From NCBI GenBank assembly GCA_025060395.1, contig JANXCC010000003.1, forward strand, positions 1-64,000: DNA of 64,000 nucleotides. The letters are read 5' to 3'. Below, in pieces: positions 52,742-60,773 of the stretch (position 1 is its first letter; each line of letters starts with the position of its first letter). A program made the position numbers and the translations under genes. The notes beneath the pieces were generated by a model. The model did not search any database. It saw only the letters and a program-made list of their open reading frames with translations, and was not told the origin of the DNA. This stretch comes from Candidatus Bipolaricaulota bacterium. Lineage in GTDB: Bacteria > Bipolaricaulota > Bipolaricaulia > RBG-16-55-9 > DRXL01.

Positions 52742-53950
52742 ATGCACCAGGATCTCGCTCAACAATACGAGCGCTACCGACGCCTTATCTCCCGCGAGCG
52801 CCTTCCAGCCGCGCTCGTCGATCTAGATGCCGTTGATCACAACATCGCGACTCTATTAGCTGACGTGCGCCGGCACGGCAAGACTCTCAGACTGGCGTCG
52901 AAGTCTATTCGCTGCCCCTGGCTGCTCAAATATATCACCGAGAAGGGCCAAGGAGCGATTCGGGGAATTCTCAGCTACAGCGTCACCGAAGCGGCTTTTT
53001 TAGCCGAGCTTGGCTTCACGGATATTCTCGTTGCGTATCCGACGGTGCAGCCGACAGACTGTCAGCTCTTAGCACAGCTCAACAGCCAAAACTGTCGAGT
53101 TGCGATTGTCGTTGATTCTGAAGCGCATCTGCGGGCGTTGCGGGGGACGCCGGAGCGCCCAATTCCCGTAGTGATCGAGATAGACTTATCGTATCGTCCT
53201 CTAGGGGGGCGTGTGCACCTAGGGGCGCGGCGCAGCCCCTTGCGCACCCCTGAAGCCGTATTAGAGCTTGCTCACAAGATCGCGCAGAGACCAGACTTAA
53301 AATTCTTAGGGCTGATGGGCTACGAGGCACAAATCGCCGGTGTGGGCGAGAGTAACCCCTTCTCGCCACTATTAAATCCTGCACGCAAGCTGATTAAAAA
53401 GCTCTCGCGCCCCTCCGTCGCGCGGATGCGCCAGCGGGTGCTGGAGCTTCTGCGCCGTGAGGGTTTTTCTGTAGAAGTCTTCAACGGCGGGGGCACGGGC
53501 AGCGTCGCGTTCGCCAGCGCCGAGCCGTCTTTGACAGAAGTGACGGCGGGCTCCGGGTTCCTCTGCAGCCATCTCTTTGACTATTACGCGCACTTGAAGC
53601 TAAGGCCCGCAATCTTCTTCGCTCTTCAAATTGTGAGAATCTCTGATCCGGGGTTTGCGACGTGTCATGGGGGCGGGTATATCGCATCGGGGCAAGCGGG
53701 AACAGATCGTCTCCCGGTGCCGTATCTGCCGCCGGGACTGAAACTGACAGCGTTTGAAGGCGCAGGCGAAGTCCAGACCCCGCTACGCGTCCCAAAGCAT
53801 ATAACGCTACGTCCAGGCGATCCCGTCTTCTTTCGTCATGCGAAAGCCGGTGAGCTTGCCGAGCATTTTAACGAATATCTCATTGTGCGGGGCGAGAAGA
53901 TCGAAGCGCGCGCTCCCACGTATCGGGGTATGGGGAAGTGCTTCTTGTGA
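52742..53950 (+). CDS. PLP-dependent D-threonine aldolase / D-serine dehydratase-like protein
   Basis: The N-terminal alanine-racemase-type barrel binds PLP through Lys in LRLASKSIRCPWLLKYI, and ALVDLDAVDHNI is the opening strand. The C-terminal domain has a metal-type HAKAGELAEHFNEY motif seen in D-threonine aldolase and D-serine dehydratase relatives. Cleavage or deamination of a D-amino acid is likely. A TAAACT -10-like element lies 8 bases before the ATG and no ribosome binding site is visible. Confidence 0.82.
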   Translation: MHQDLAQQYERYRRLISRERLPAALVDLDAVDHNIATLLADVRRHGKTLRLASKSIRCPWLLKYITEKGQGAIRGILSYSVTEAAFLAELGFTDILVAYPTVQPTDCQLLAQLNSQNCRVAIVVDSEAHLRALRGTPERPIPVVIEIDLSYRPLGGRVHLGARRSPLRTPEAVLELAHKIAQRPDLKFLGLMGYEAQIAGVGESNPFSPLLNPARKLIKKLSRPSVARMRQRVLELLRREGFSVEVFNGGGTGSVAFASAEPSLTEVTAGSGFLCSHLFDYYAHLKLRPAIFFALQIVRISDPGFATCHGGGYIASGQAGTDRLPVPYLPPGLKLTAFEGAGEVQTPLRVPKHITLRPGDPVFFRHAKAGELAEHFNEYLIVRGEKIEARAPTYRGMGKCFL

Positions 53951-53952
53951 TT

Positions 53953-53982
53953 TTGACAAGCAACCCACAGATATGCTATTGT
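53953..53982 (+). promoter_or_regulatory. Promoter for the ABC transporter, near-leaderless
   Basis: A perfect TTGACA (53953-53958), 18 bases, TATTGT (53977-53982), then 11 bases to the ATG, giving a leader of about 4 bases with no ribosome binding site. Confidence 0.6.
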
Positions 53983-53993
53983 GAGCTTACACC

Positions 53994-54734
53994 ATGAACG
54001 CCATTGAGGTCCGGGATTTGCATAAGACATACTACGGGTTTTTGCGACGGTCTAAGATCGAGGCGCTCAAGGGAGTAAGCGTGAGCGTCAAGCAAGGGGA
54101 GATCTTCGGGCTGCTCGGCCCCAACGGCGCGGGCAAGACGACGCTCATTAAGATTCTCTTAGGGATTGCGTTTGCCGACCGCGGCAAAGCCCTGCTCCTT
54201 GGGCGAGATAGCCGCGATCCCCGTGCCCGCCTGCACGTCGGCTATCTTCCCGAAGACCATCAGCTCCCTGAGTATCTCAAAGCCTGGCGCGCCTTGGACT
54301 TCTTGGCGAAGCTCTATGGGATGCACAAGCGCCGCTCCCGCGTCGAAGAGCTCTTACAGTTAGTGGGGATCGCTGAGCGGCGCAATTCCAAAGTCAAAGA
54401 ATTTTCTAAAGGGATGCGCCAACGCCTGGGCATAGCTCAAGCCCTACTCAACAACCCGAAAGTCTTGATTTTAGACGAACCTACAGCAAATCTCGATCCC
54501 CTGGGGCGCAAAGACGTCAAAGATCTCTTACTGCATCTGAAAGACCAAGGGACGACGGTCTTTATCAGTTCGCACGTGCTTACAGAGATCGAGCGCGTCT
54601 GTGATCGTGTCGCGATCTTACACAAGGGCCAGCTTCTCACCGAAGGCACAGTCGACGAGCTGACTCGTGAGAAGAGCCTCGAAGACGTCTTCGTAGAACT
54701 GATTCGCGGTGCAGAGAGCTTAGAAACAGTATGA
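53994..54734 (+). CDS. ABC transporter ATP-binding protein (ABC-2 type)
   Basis: Walker A is GLLGPNGAGKTTLIKIL, the signature is FSKGMRQRLGIAQALL, Walker B is VLILDEPTANLDPLG, and the H-loop is in FISSHVLTEIE. The 246-residue protein resembles the CcmA/NatA-type exporters. The stop overlaps the permease start (ATGA). Together they should form a heteromeric exporter; the substrate is unknown. Confidence 0.9.
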   Translation: MNAIEVRDLHKTYYGFLRRSKIEALKGVSVSVKQGEIFGLLGPNGAGKTTLIKILLGIAFADRGKALLLGRDSRDPRARLHVGYLPEDHQLPEYLKAWRALDFLAKLYGMHKRRSRVEELLQLVGIAERRNSKVKEFSKGMRQRLGIAQALLNNPKVLILDEPTANLDPLGRKDVKDLLLHLKDQGTTVFISSHVLTEIERVCDRVAILHKGQLLTEGTVDELTREKSLEDVFVELIRGAESLETV

Positions 54735-55594
54735 ACAGGGCATTGATTTTCTCAGCGATCATCGAAGACAGTTGGCGGGAGTCTTGGGCGCGGCGAGCTT
54801 CGCTCGTGGTGAGCCTCATTGCGTTAGCTCTGTTATTGCTCTTTGCGTTTGGGGTGGGCGTGCGCCTTGACGAAGCTCAGCCTGATCTGGTTAGGGTCTC
54901 GCTCTTTGGAGTCGAGCTGAGAGTGCAAACTGTCTTCAAAGCCACCTTCGCCGATGCTGTCGAGCTTGTTGCTTTGGGATTGCTGAACCCTTGGGGGATC
55001 TTTTTGGGATTATTTATCACTATTGGGCTTTTCTCAGGGATGTTCGTGCGTGGGCGGATTGATCTTGTGCTTTCGAAACCGATTGCGCGCTGGGAGCTCT
55101 ATCTAGCCCGCTATCTAGGCGGCGTCGTCTTGGTTGGAGTGACGACGATGCTCTTCTGTCTTGGGGTCTGGTTCTTACTGTGGCTCAAGATAAGGTATAC
55201 AGATCTGGGGTTGATTTGGGCGAGCCTGGTCCTTGTCTTTCTCTTTGCGGTGCTCTATAGCTTCGCGGCGCTTCTGGCGCTGGTGACAGAGGGGACAGGC
55301 GCAGCGCTCGTGGCGACGATAGTCTTATGGGGACTAACAGAATTCGCGTACGCACGTGATATCCTACGGCCACTCTCGCCCATCTTGGGGAGCATCGCCG
55401 ATGCCCTTTATTACCTACTCCCCAAGACGAACGATCTCGAGATAGTTACTGCAAGGCTCATAGGAGCAGAGCAGTTGCTCACTGAAGCCTCGTCAGAGGT
55501 CGCAAGCGTCGGCTTTGCGTTTGGAACTTCAGGGCTCTTTGCTCTAGTTATGCTCGCGTTGGGGATCTTCGTCTTCTCACGCAAAGATTATTAA
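54731..55594 (+). CDS. ABC-2 type permease
   Basis: The 287-residue protein has about six membrane segments (for example LVVSLIALALLLLFAFGVGV, GIFLGLFITIGLFSGMFV, TTMLFCLGVWFLLWL). LVLSKPIARWELYLARYLGG is typical of ABC-2 permeases (lsk-P-isR-xe). It is translationally coupled to the ATPase. Confidence 0.87.
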   Translation: MNRALIFSAIIEDSWRESWARRASLVVSLIALALLLLFAFGVGVRLDEAQPDLVRVSLFGVELRVQTVFKATFADAVELVALGLLNPWGIFLGLFITIGLFSGMFVRGRIDLVLSKPIARWELYLARYLGGVVLVGVTTMLFCLGVWFLLWLKIRYTDLGLIWASLVLVFLFAVLYSFAALLALVTEGTGAALVATIVLWGLTEFAYARDILRPLSPILGSIADALYYLLPKTNDLEIVTARLIGAEQLLTEASSEVASVGFAFGTSGLFALVMLALGIFVFSRKDY

Positions 55595-55617
55595 GCTTGA
55601 CGTTGTAGACTCTCTAC

Positions 55618-55902
55618 GTGAAGCCGGAGTATCAAGAGCTGCTCGAATGGGCTCAAGAGCACACGCAAGCGAAATCCCTCTCGGAAGCCGTCTTTTCTGC
55701 GTGGAGCGAGCTCAAAGCGCTTATCGAGGAGAGACAGCTCCAAGCCCTCGAACGCACCCACGGGCTGTGGAAGGACGACCCCAAGATTATGAAGGTTTTC
55801 AAGGAACTCGAGGAAGGCTGGGAGAGATGGCGCAAGCAGTTCGTTATGATTTTATCATCATCGGCTCTGGGACTTCCGGAGGCGTGCTCGCGTATTATCT
55901 GA
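55618..55902 (+). CDS. Small helical protein of unknown function
   Basis: A GTG-started frame encodes 94 residues rich in Glu, Leu and Trp (EYQELLEWAQEHTQAKSLSE, WSELKALIEERQLQALERTH). It overlaps the GMC oxidoreductase gene by 76 bases and the last 20 residues lie in that overlap. There is no ribosome binding site and no recognisable family. It may be an accessory protein of the dehydrogenase. Confidence 0.45.
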   Translation: MKPEYQELLEWAQEHTQAKSLSEAVFSAWSELKALIEERQLQALERTHGLWKDDPKIMKVFKELEEGWERWRKQFVMILSSSALGLPEACSRII

Positions 55903-57224
55903 CCAAAGCTGGAGCCAAGTGCTTGCTGCTCGAGGCAGGCAGAGCCTTCAGCGCTGAGACCTTTCCAGAGAACGAGATGGACTACTCAGCCCAGATGTTC
56001 TGGAACGGTGGGTTAGAATTCAATGCTGACGTCACGCTCGCGTTCTTGCGAGGGAAATGCCTTGGCGGCGGCTCCGTCGTCAATCAGTGTCTCTTAGATC
56101 GCTTCGATGACATAGCTTGGGAAGACTGGCGCAGCGTCTCGAATATTCATTTTTTCACGAGCGCCCAGATGGCCCCGCACTACGATGAGATCGAGAGCAA
56201 GCTCAGCATCCAAGAGATCCCTGAGCGCCACTTCAATCGCAATGCACAGCTCATGCGCGCGGGCTTTGAGAAGCTCGGCTATCGCTGGAAGCCCTTGCGC
56301 CGAGGGCAGACTGACTGCAAGCTCGATGAGGGCAATGACTGCATCGCGTGTCTTGGCGGATGCCATAGAGATTCGAAGCAGAGCACGCTCGTCACGTTTG
56401 TCAAGTGGGCGCGCGACGCGGGCTTAGAGATCTGGCCCGAATTTCACGTTCAGCAGATCAGAGCAACTCCCCAGGGTGTCACTGTGATCGGGATTCAAGG
56501 GGAGCAGACGCGCCAAGAGATTAGTGCCCCGAGAGTAATTCTTGCTGGTGGAGCGCTCGGCACGACGGCGCTGCTGTTGCGCTCAGGGTTCAAAGAGAGA
56601 CTTCCGGCTCTAGGACAGGGTTTTTACTGTCATCCCCAATGGATGGTCTTCGCGCTCTTCGACGAACCTGTAGACGCACATAAGGGCGCGTTCCAAGCGA
56701 TAAAGTCTGACGATCCGCGCTTTCGCGCTCAGGGCTTCAAGCTCGAAAACGTCTTCGCCCCGCCCGTCGCTGTGGCGATGCTCTTGCCTGGCTTAGGCAA
56801 GCGCCATCACGAGTTGATGAGAAAATATCGCTTTCTAGGGTGTATTGAGGTCTCGGTGCGCGATACTACTCCGGGTGAGCTAAGACTTGATCGCTCAGGG
56901 CGACTGCTCATTCACAAGAAGCTGGGTTCAGAAGAGCATCGGCGACGTCGAGCCGGGCTTACTGTGATAGAAGAAATCTTCCGCGCCGTCGGCGCTCGCG
57001 AAATCATCATTCCGACCCTGGGGCTAGGATTGCACTTGATGGGCGGCTGCGCCATCGGGGCTGACCTGAAAAATTCCGTCGTCAACGAGAATTTTCAATT
57101 ACACGGGTTCTCGAATATTTTCGTCGCTGATTCGAGTATCTTTCCCGCCGCGCCGGGGATCAATCCCGCGCTGACGATTATGGCGTTGAGCCACAAAGCG
57201 AGCCAAGCTCTTGTGCGAGGGTGA
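55827..57224 (+). CDS. GMC-family FAD-dependent oxidoreductase
   Basis: The FAD dinucleotide fold is DFIIIGSGTSGGVLAYYLTK with the ribose Glu in LLEAGRAF. FLRGKCLGGGSVVNQCLLDR is the first GMC signature region. The active-site His lies in GLGLHLMGGCAIG, and the C-terminus has FVADSSIFPAAPGINPALTI. CIACLGGCHRDSKQS supplies a Cys-rich loop. The 465-residue enzyme oxidises an alcohol or sugar of unknown identity; a likely small subunit is encoded at 58817. ATG 55827 is chosen because homology starts 6 residues later. Confidence 0.87.
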   Translation: MAQAVRYDFIIIGSGTSGGVLAYYLTKAGAKCLLLEAGRAFSAETFPENEMDYSAQMFWNGGLEFNADVTLAFLRGKCLGGGSVVNQCLLDRFDDIAWEDWRSVSNIHFFTSAQMAPHYDEIESKLSIQEIPERHFNRNAQLMRAGFEKLGYRWKPLRRGQTDCKLDEGNDCIACLGGCHRDSKQSTLVTFVKWARDAGLEIWPEFHVQQIRATPQGVTVIGIQGEQTRQEISAPRVILAGGALGTTALLLRSGFKERLPALGQGFYCHPQWMVFALFDEPVDAHKGAFQAIKSDDPRFRAQGFKLENVFAPPVAVAMLLPGLGKRHHELMRKYRFLGCIEVSVRDTTPGELRLDRSGRLLIHKKLGSEEHRRRRAGLTVIEEIFRAVGAREIIIPTLGLGLHLMGGCAIGADLKNSVVNENFQLHGFSNIFVADSSIFPAAPGINPALTIMALSHKASQALVRG

Positions 57225-57231
57225 GGCATCA

Positions 57232-58305
57232 CTACTTCCTGAACCCTGGCGGCCAGGGGTAGTCGAGAGGACAGAGATCTTGGCCGTTATTGTGAAACTC
57301 GTTGCCTCCCCCAAAGATTTGAATCAAGGGTATCTTAGGCAGGGATATTAGAGGGTCAATAGGACAAGTAGGATCTACAATAGCTATCCCATACCGTTTG
57401 TTCTGAACAAAACGGTTACCCTCTATCCGGATGCTGTTTCCTTCTCTCGCATTGCTCATCACGATACCCACACCGTTCTGCTTGAATTCGTTTTCTTCTA
57501 CTATAAAGTCAAACGGTGTATTACCAAAGACGCTTCCCAATATCAAGTTGATCCCAAACTCTCGATTCCTACTTATTGAGCTTTGAGAAAAGAGAATCCG
57601 TTCTTCGTGGGCACCAATAAGACCACCAATTATGTTCTCCTCGATTTTGGAGCGAACAACCAAGAGGTGTACTCCTAATGAAGCAAGTCCTACCCAATTA
57701 CGCACCAATTTGACCTCCTCCAGGATTACTTGAGAGGGAAATATAACCAAATACCTTCCTAAGGGAAATAAATCAACCCCACTAATAAGTCCGCCTATCG
57801 TCACTCGCCTTAGAACCATTTGCACTGGTGCAAATATCTTGAGGCCTCTGCCAGCAAGTTTGGGACCTATCAAAGTGGGAGGCACATCTACTTGCTCGAT
57901 AGGAAAGGCAGGATCGCCGATAGTCAGATTTTGAAAATGAATTTGCACAAAATCTTCAGGTATGATTTGGATAATAGGATGATCAGGGTCTGTATATTGA
58001 AGCTGCACCTGTTCTTGCCCTGCGCCCACGAGGCGCACGCTCTTGGTAATCGTTAAGTTCTCTTTGTATATACCCGGCCCGATGAGCACCGTGCCGCCTT
58101 CGGCCACGGCGTCAACCGCAGCTTGGATGGTGGGAAAGTCTTGAGGCACCCGCACGACATATCGTTCTTGTGTTGAGCTCTCCTTGACAAGCGACAGTGT
58201 CTCTGCAAAGGGGGCTTCTAAGGACATAGGGTGAGTTACCGTCCCGGTCACGCCGAGCATCAAAGTGACAGCCAGAATCATTATGTATCTTCCTGTGAGC
58301 TGCAT
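57232..58305 (-). CDS. Secreted right-handed beta-helix protein
   Basis: A signal peptide (GRYIMILAVTLMLGVTGTVT) precedes VRVPQDFPTIQAAVDAVAEG and GTVLIGPGIYKENLTITKSV, the DUF1565/NosD-type start of a parallel beta-helix. Repeats such as VEENEFKQNGVGIVMSNA and IEGNRFVQNKRYGIAI follow. Such proteins bind or cleave polysaccharides; no catalytic residues are assignable. ATG 58305 is at good distance from GGGGAGGG. Confidence 0.8.
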   Translation of the reverse strand: MQLTGRYIMILAVTLMLGVTGTVTHPMSLEAPFAETLSLVKESSTQERYVVRVPQDFPTIQAAVDAVAEGGTVLIGPGIYKENLTITKSVRLVGAGQEQVQLQYTDPDHPIIQIIPEDFVQIHFQNLTIGDPAFPIEQVDVPPTLIGPKLAGRGLKIFAPVQMVLRRVTIGGLISGVDLFPLGRYLVIFPSQVILEEVKLVRNWVGLASLGVHLLVVRSKIEENIIGGLIGAHEERILFSQSSISRNREFGINLILGSVFGNTPFDFIVEENEFKQNGVGIVMSNAREGNSIRIEGNRFVQNKRYGIAIVDPTCPIDPLISLPKIPLIQIFGGGNEFHNNGQDLCPLDYPWPPGFRK

Positions 58306-58356
58306 CATATCCCTCCCCTGGACTCGCTTCATTATAGCTTAGGATCAACTCGTCTG

Positions 58357-58773
58357 CTAACTCATGTTATGGAGTCCATTCCGCTCAGGCAGGAACCTGA
58401 TGACCCGCTCCTGCCCATCGCCGCTGACGTTGCGCGTCTTGTTCCCCTGACGGATCAAGCCCAGCGCGGCTGTCTGGCCATTCGTTCTCGTCCAGACCAG
58501 GTGCGCGTCCTCCTCAAAGTGGATGAGCACTTGCTGCCCGCCGGTAAGCTGCACGGCTTGCGCTTCGTCGATATTGATGCTGAACCCACGGCGCTCTAGT
58601 TGTGACTTCACTGCTTGGAGTTGGGAATCTGCTAAGGCTTCTTGGAGCAGAGCGGAGCGATCCGGCTCCAGGATGGGGCTGGAACAACTGGTAGCTGAGG
58701 CACTCAATGGCTGAAAAGCAGCTTCAGAAGCACCATCAGGCTTCAGCTGAGTTTCGTCATCCCCCGGTATCAC
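58357..58773 (-). CDS. Hypothetical 138-residue protein
   Basis: The predicted protein has an acidic, low-complexity N-terminus and a compact C-terminal part (ALADSQLQAVKSQLERRGFS, QQVLIHFEEDAHLVWTRTNG). There is no signal peptide. I do not recognise a family. The GTG start is 15 bases from GGGGAGG, so the exact start is unsure. It lies 51 bases upstream of the beta-helix gene on the same strand. Confidence 0.5.
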   Translation of the reverse strand: MIPGDDETQLKPDGASEAAFQPLSASATSCSSPILEPDRSALLQEALADSQLQAVKSQLERRGFSINIDEAQAVQLTGGQQVLIHFEEDAHLVWTRTNGQTAALGLIRQGNKTRNVSGDGQERVIRFLPERNGLHNMS

Positions 58774-58779
58774 TCAAGC

Positions 58780-58808
58780 TTGACCTACCTCCCCTTGAGA
58801 CATATAAT
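58780..58808 (+). promoter_or_regulatory. Promoter for the GMC small-subunit-like gene, leaderless
   Basis: TTGACC (58780-58785), 17 bases, a perfect TATAAT (58803-58808), then 8 bases to the ATG. The transcript would start within 1-2 bases of the start codon. Confidence 0.65.
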
Positions 58809-58816
58809 CCTAGTGC

Positions 58817-59191
58817 ATGTCTCAATTCCTTGGGCCAAGAGAGCTTTCAGCTCTAGAACGAATCGGCGATCTGATGCTCCCCGGAGACAGTGAGTTCCCC
58901 TCGTTCTCTCAAACGGGCTGCATCGCGTTCATAGACGATCTCTTGTGCTTTATGAATCCCAAAGATCGCGATGATCTCAAAAATCTTCTGAGAGTGCTCT
59001 CGTTCTTACCCAGCCCGCTGCTGCGCGCGTTTTTAAGACTCTGCCAAACCCACCGAACGCCGACGCTGCGCATGGTCGAGCTGGGACTGAAAGGGCTCGT
59101 CATGAGCTTGTACTACTCTAACAAAACTGACCCTCGCTATAGAGGACGCACGTCGCACGACGTGATTGGCTTTGCCCTGCGGCGCTTGTAA
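58817..59191 (+). CDS. Gluconate 2-dehydrogenase subunit 3-like protein
   Basis: The 124-residue protein has LGPRELSALERIGDLMLPGD near its start, which resembles the LxxxERxxLxxLxDxxxPGD pattern of small subunits of GMC dehydrogenases. The rest is helical, ending DPRYRGRTSHDVIGFALRRL. No Tat signal is visible. Its logical partner is the GMC oxidoreductase at 55827-57224, now separated by two genes on the other strand. The mRNA is predicted leaderless. Confidence 0.6.
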   Translation: MSQFLGPRELSALERIGDLMLPGDSEFPSFSQTGCIAFIDDLLCFMNPKDRDDLKNLLRVLSFLPSPLLRAFLRLCQTHRTPTLRMVELGLKGLVMSLYYSNKTDPRYRGRTSHDVIGFALRRL

Positions 59192-59214
59192 AGTCGCCCC
59201 ATTTGTGTTATACA
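59186..59214 (+). promoter_or_regulatory. Promoter for comM/yifB
   Basis: TTGTAA (59186-59191), 17 bases, TATACA (59209-59214). The -35 contains the stop codon of the upstream gene. Transcription should start near 59221, 8 bases before ATG 59229. Confidence 0.5.
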
Positions 59215-59228
59215 TGAGCCAAATAGCT

Positions 59229-60773
59229 ATGTTCGCCAAGGCCATCAGCGGGGCAGTCGTTGGCATCGACGCTGAGCTCATTGAGGTCCAGTGCGACATC
59301 GCACTGGGGCTGCCAACGTTCACTATCGTCGGCTTGCCCCAAAAAGAGGTCCAAGAGAGCCGCGAGCGCATTCGCAGCGCCCTCAAAAACGCGGGCTTCG
59401 ACTTCCCCGCCAAGCGCATCACCGTGAACCTAGCGCCCGCCGATCTCCCCAAGGAGGGCGTTGGCTTGGATCTTCCCTTGGCATTAGCGATCTTGGTCGC
59501 GACGGGGCAAATTTCAGGAGAGCGTCTCGCGGAGTTTTTATCGCTTGGAGAGCTTTCGCTCGACGGCGAGGTGCGCCCGGTTAAGGGCGTCCTGCCCATC
59601 GCGCTCGCTGCGAGAAAGAATAATCTCAAGGGCGTCATCGTCCCAATGGGCAACGCCAAAGAAGCTGCGATCGTCTCCAATCTAGAAGTCTACGCCGTAG
59701 AAAATCTTCAGCAAGCGATCGCGTTTCTCAACGGCGAGCTGCAGCTACAGCCGGTGACGGCCGAGCCGACACTCTTTACGAGCGAGGGCTCGCTCTATGA
59801 TTGTGACTTAAGCGAGATCCGGGGCCAAGAGCAAGCCAAGCGCGCCCTCGAAGTCGCTGCCGCCGGGGGGCATAATATTCTCTTGATCGGTCCACCAGGC
59901 TCAGGCAAAAGTATGCTTGCCAAGCGCTTGCCCACGATCTTACCTCCGCTCTCGTTTGACGAAGCTCTAGAAGTCACCAAGATCTACAGTATTCTTGGGC
60001 TGCTGCCCGCAGATCGTCCGTTGATGCTGACGCGGCCCTTCCGCGCCCCGCACCATACGATCTCATACGCGGGGATGGTCGGAGGCGGCCACGGCCTGCC
60101 CCGTCCCGGCGAGATCTCCCTCGCCCATCACGGCGTCTTATTTTTAGATGAGCTGCCTGAATTCGAGCGCGAAGTCTTGGAGACGCTTCGCCAGCCCCTG
60201 GAAGAGCGCCAGATTACGCTCTCGCGGGCCGCAGCCGCGTTAACGTTCCCGGCGAATTTCATGCTCGTCGCGGCCATGAACCCCTGCCCCTGCGGGCATC
60301 GCGGTGACCCGAAAAAGCCCTGCCGATGCAGCCCGCTCGACGTTAAGCGCTACCGACGCCGGATTTCCGGGCCGTTTCTTGATAGAATAGATATATTCAT
60401 AGAAGTACCGCGACTGACGAAAGAGGAATTAATGGGGAAGCCCGTAGGAGAAAGCTCAGCAATAGTGCGGGCTCGTGTGGAGCGCGCCCGAGCTATTCAG
60501 AGCGAGCGCTTCCGGGGAGAGAAGATCTTCGCTAACGCCCAGATGGGGGTGCGGGAGGTGCGCCTCTACTGTCCCCTAGAGCAGAACGCTCAAAAGCTGC
60601 TCGAACGCGCTATAGACCACTTCAATCTCAGCGCGCGGGGATATCATCGCGTGCTCAAGGTCGCACGGACCATTGCCGATCTGGAAGAGTCGGAGATCAT
60701 CCGAGCAGTGCACGTCGCCGAAGCGATCCAATACCGTCATTCAGAAGAAAGCTTACTCGAAGGAGGTATGTAA
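59229..60773 (+). CDS. YifB/ComM-family Mg-chelatase-like AAA+ ATPase
   Basis: ComM is a helicase that helps branch migration during DNA uptake and recombination. The N-terminal Lon-like domain begins MFAKAISGAVVGIDAELIEV. Walker A is LIGPPGSGKSMLAKRLPTIL, and a zinc-like NPCPCGHRGDPKKPCRC and arginine-finger region follow. It has 514 residues, a normal size. ATG 59229 matches family starts; ATG 59214 lies on the -10 element. No ribosome binding site is present. Confidence 0.9.
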   Translation: MFAKAISGAVVGIDAELIEVQCDIALGLPTFTIVGLPQKEVQESRERIRSALKNAGFDFPAKRITVNLAPADLPKEGVGLDLPLALAILVATGQISGERLAEFLSLGELSLDGEVRPVKGVLPIALAARKNNLKGVIVPMGNAKEAAIVSNLEVYAVENLQQAIAFLNGELQLQPVTAEPTLFTSEGSLYDCDLSEIRGQEQAKRALEVAAAGGHNILLIGPPGSGKSMLAKRLPTILPPLSFDEALEVTKIYSILGLLPADRPLMLTRPFRAPHHTISYAGMVGGGHGLPRPGEISLAHHGVLFLDELPEFEREVLETLRQPLEERQITLSRAAAALTFPANFMLVAAMNPCPCGHRGDPKKPCRCSPLDVKRYRRRISGPFLDRIDIFIEVPRLTKEELMGKPVGESSAIVRARVERARAIQSERFRGEKIFANAQMGVREVRLYCPLEQNAQKLLERAIDHFNLSARGYHRVLKVARTIADLEESEIIRAVHVAEAIQYRHSEESLLEGGM

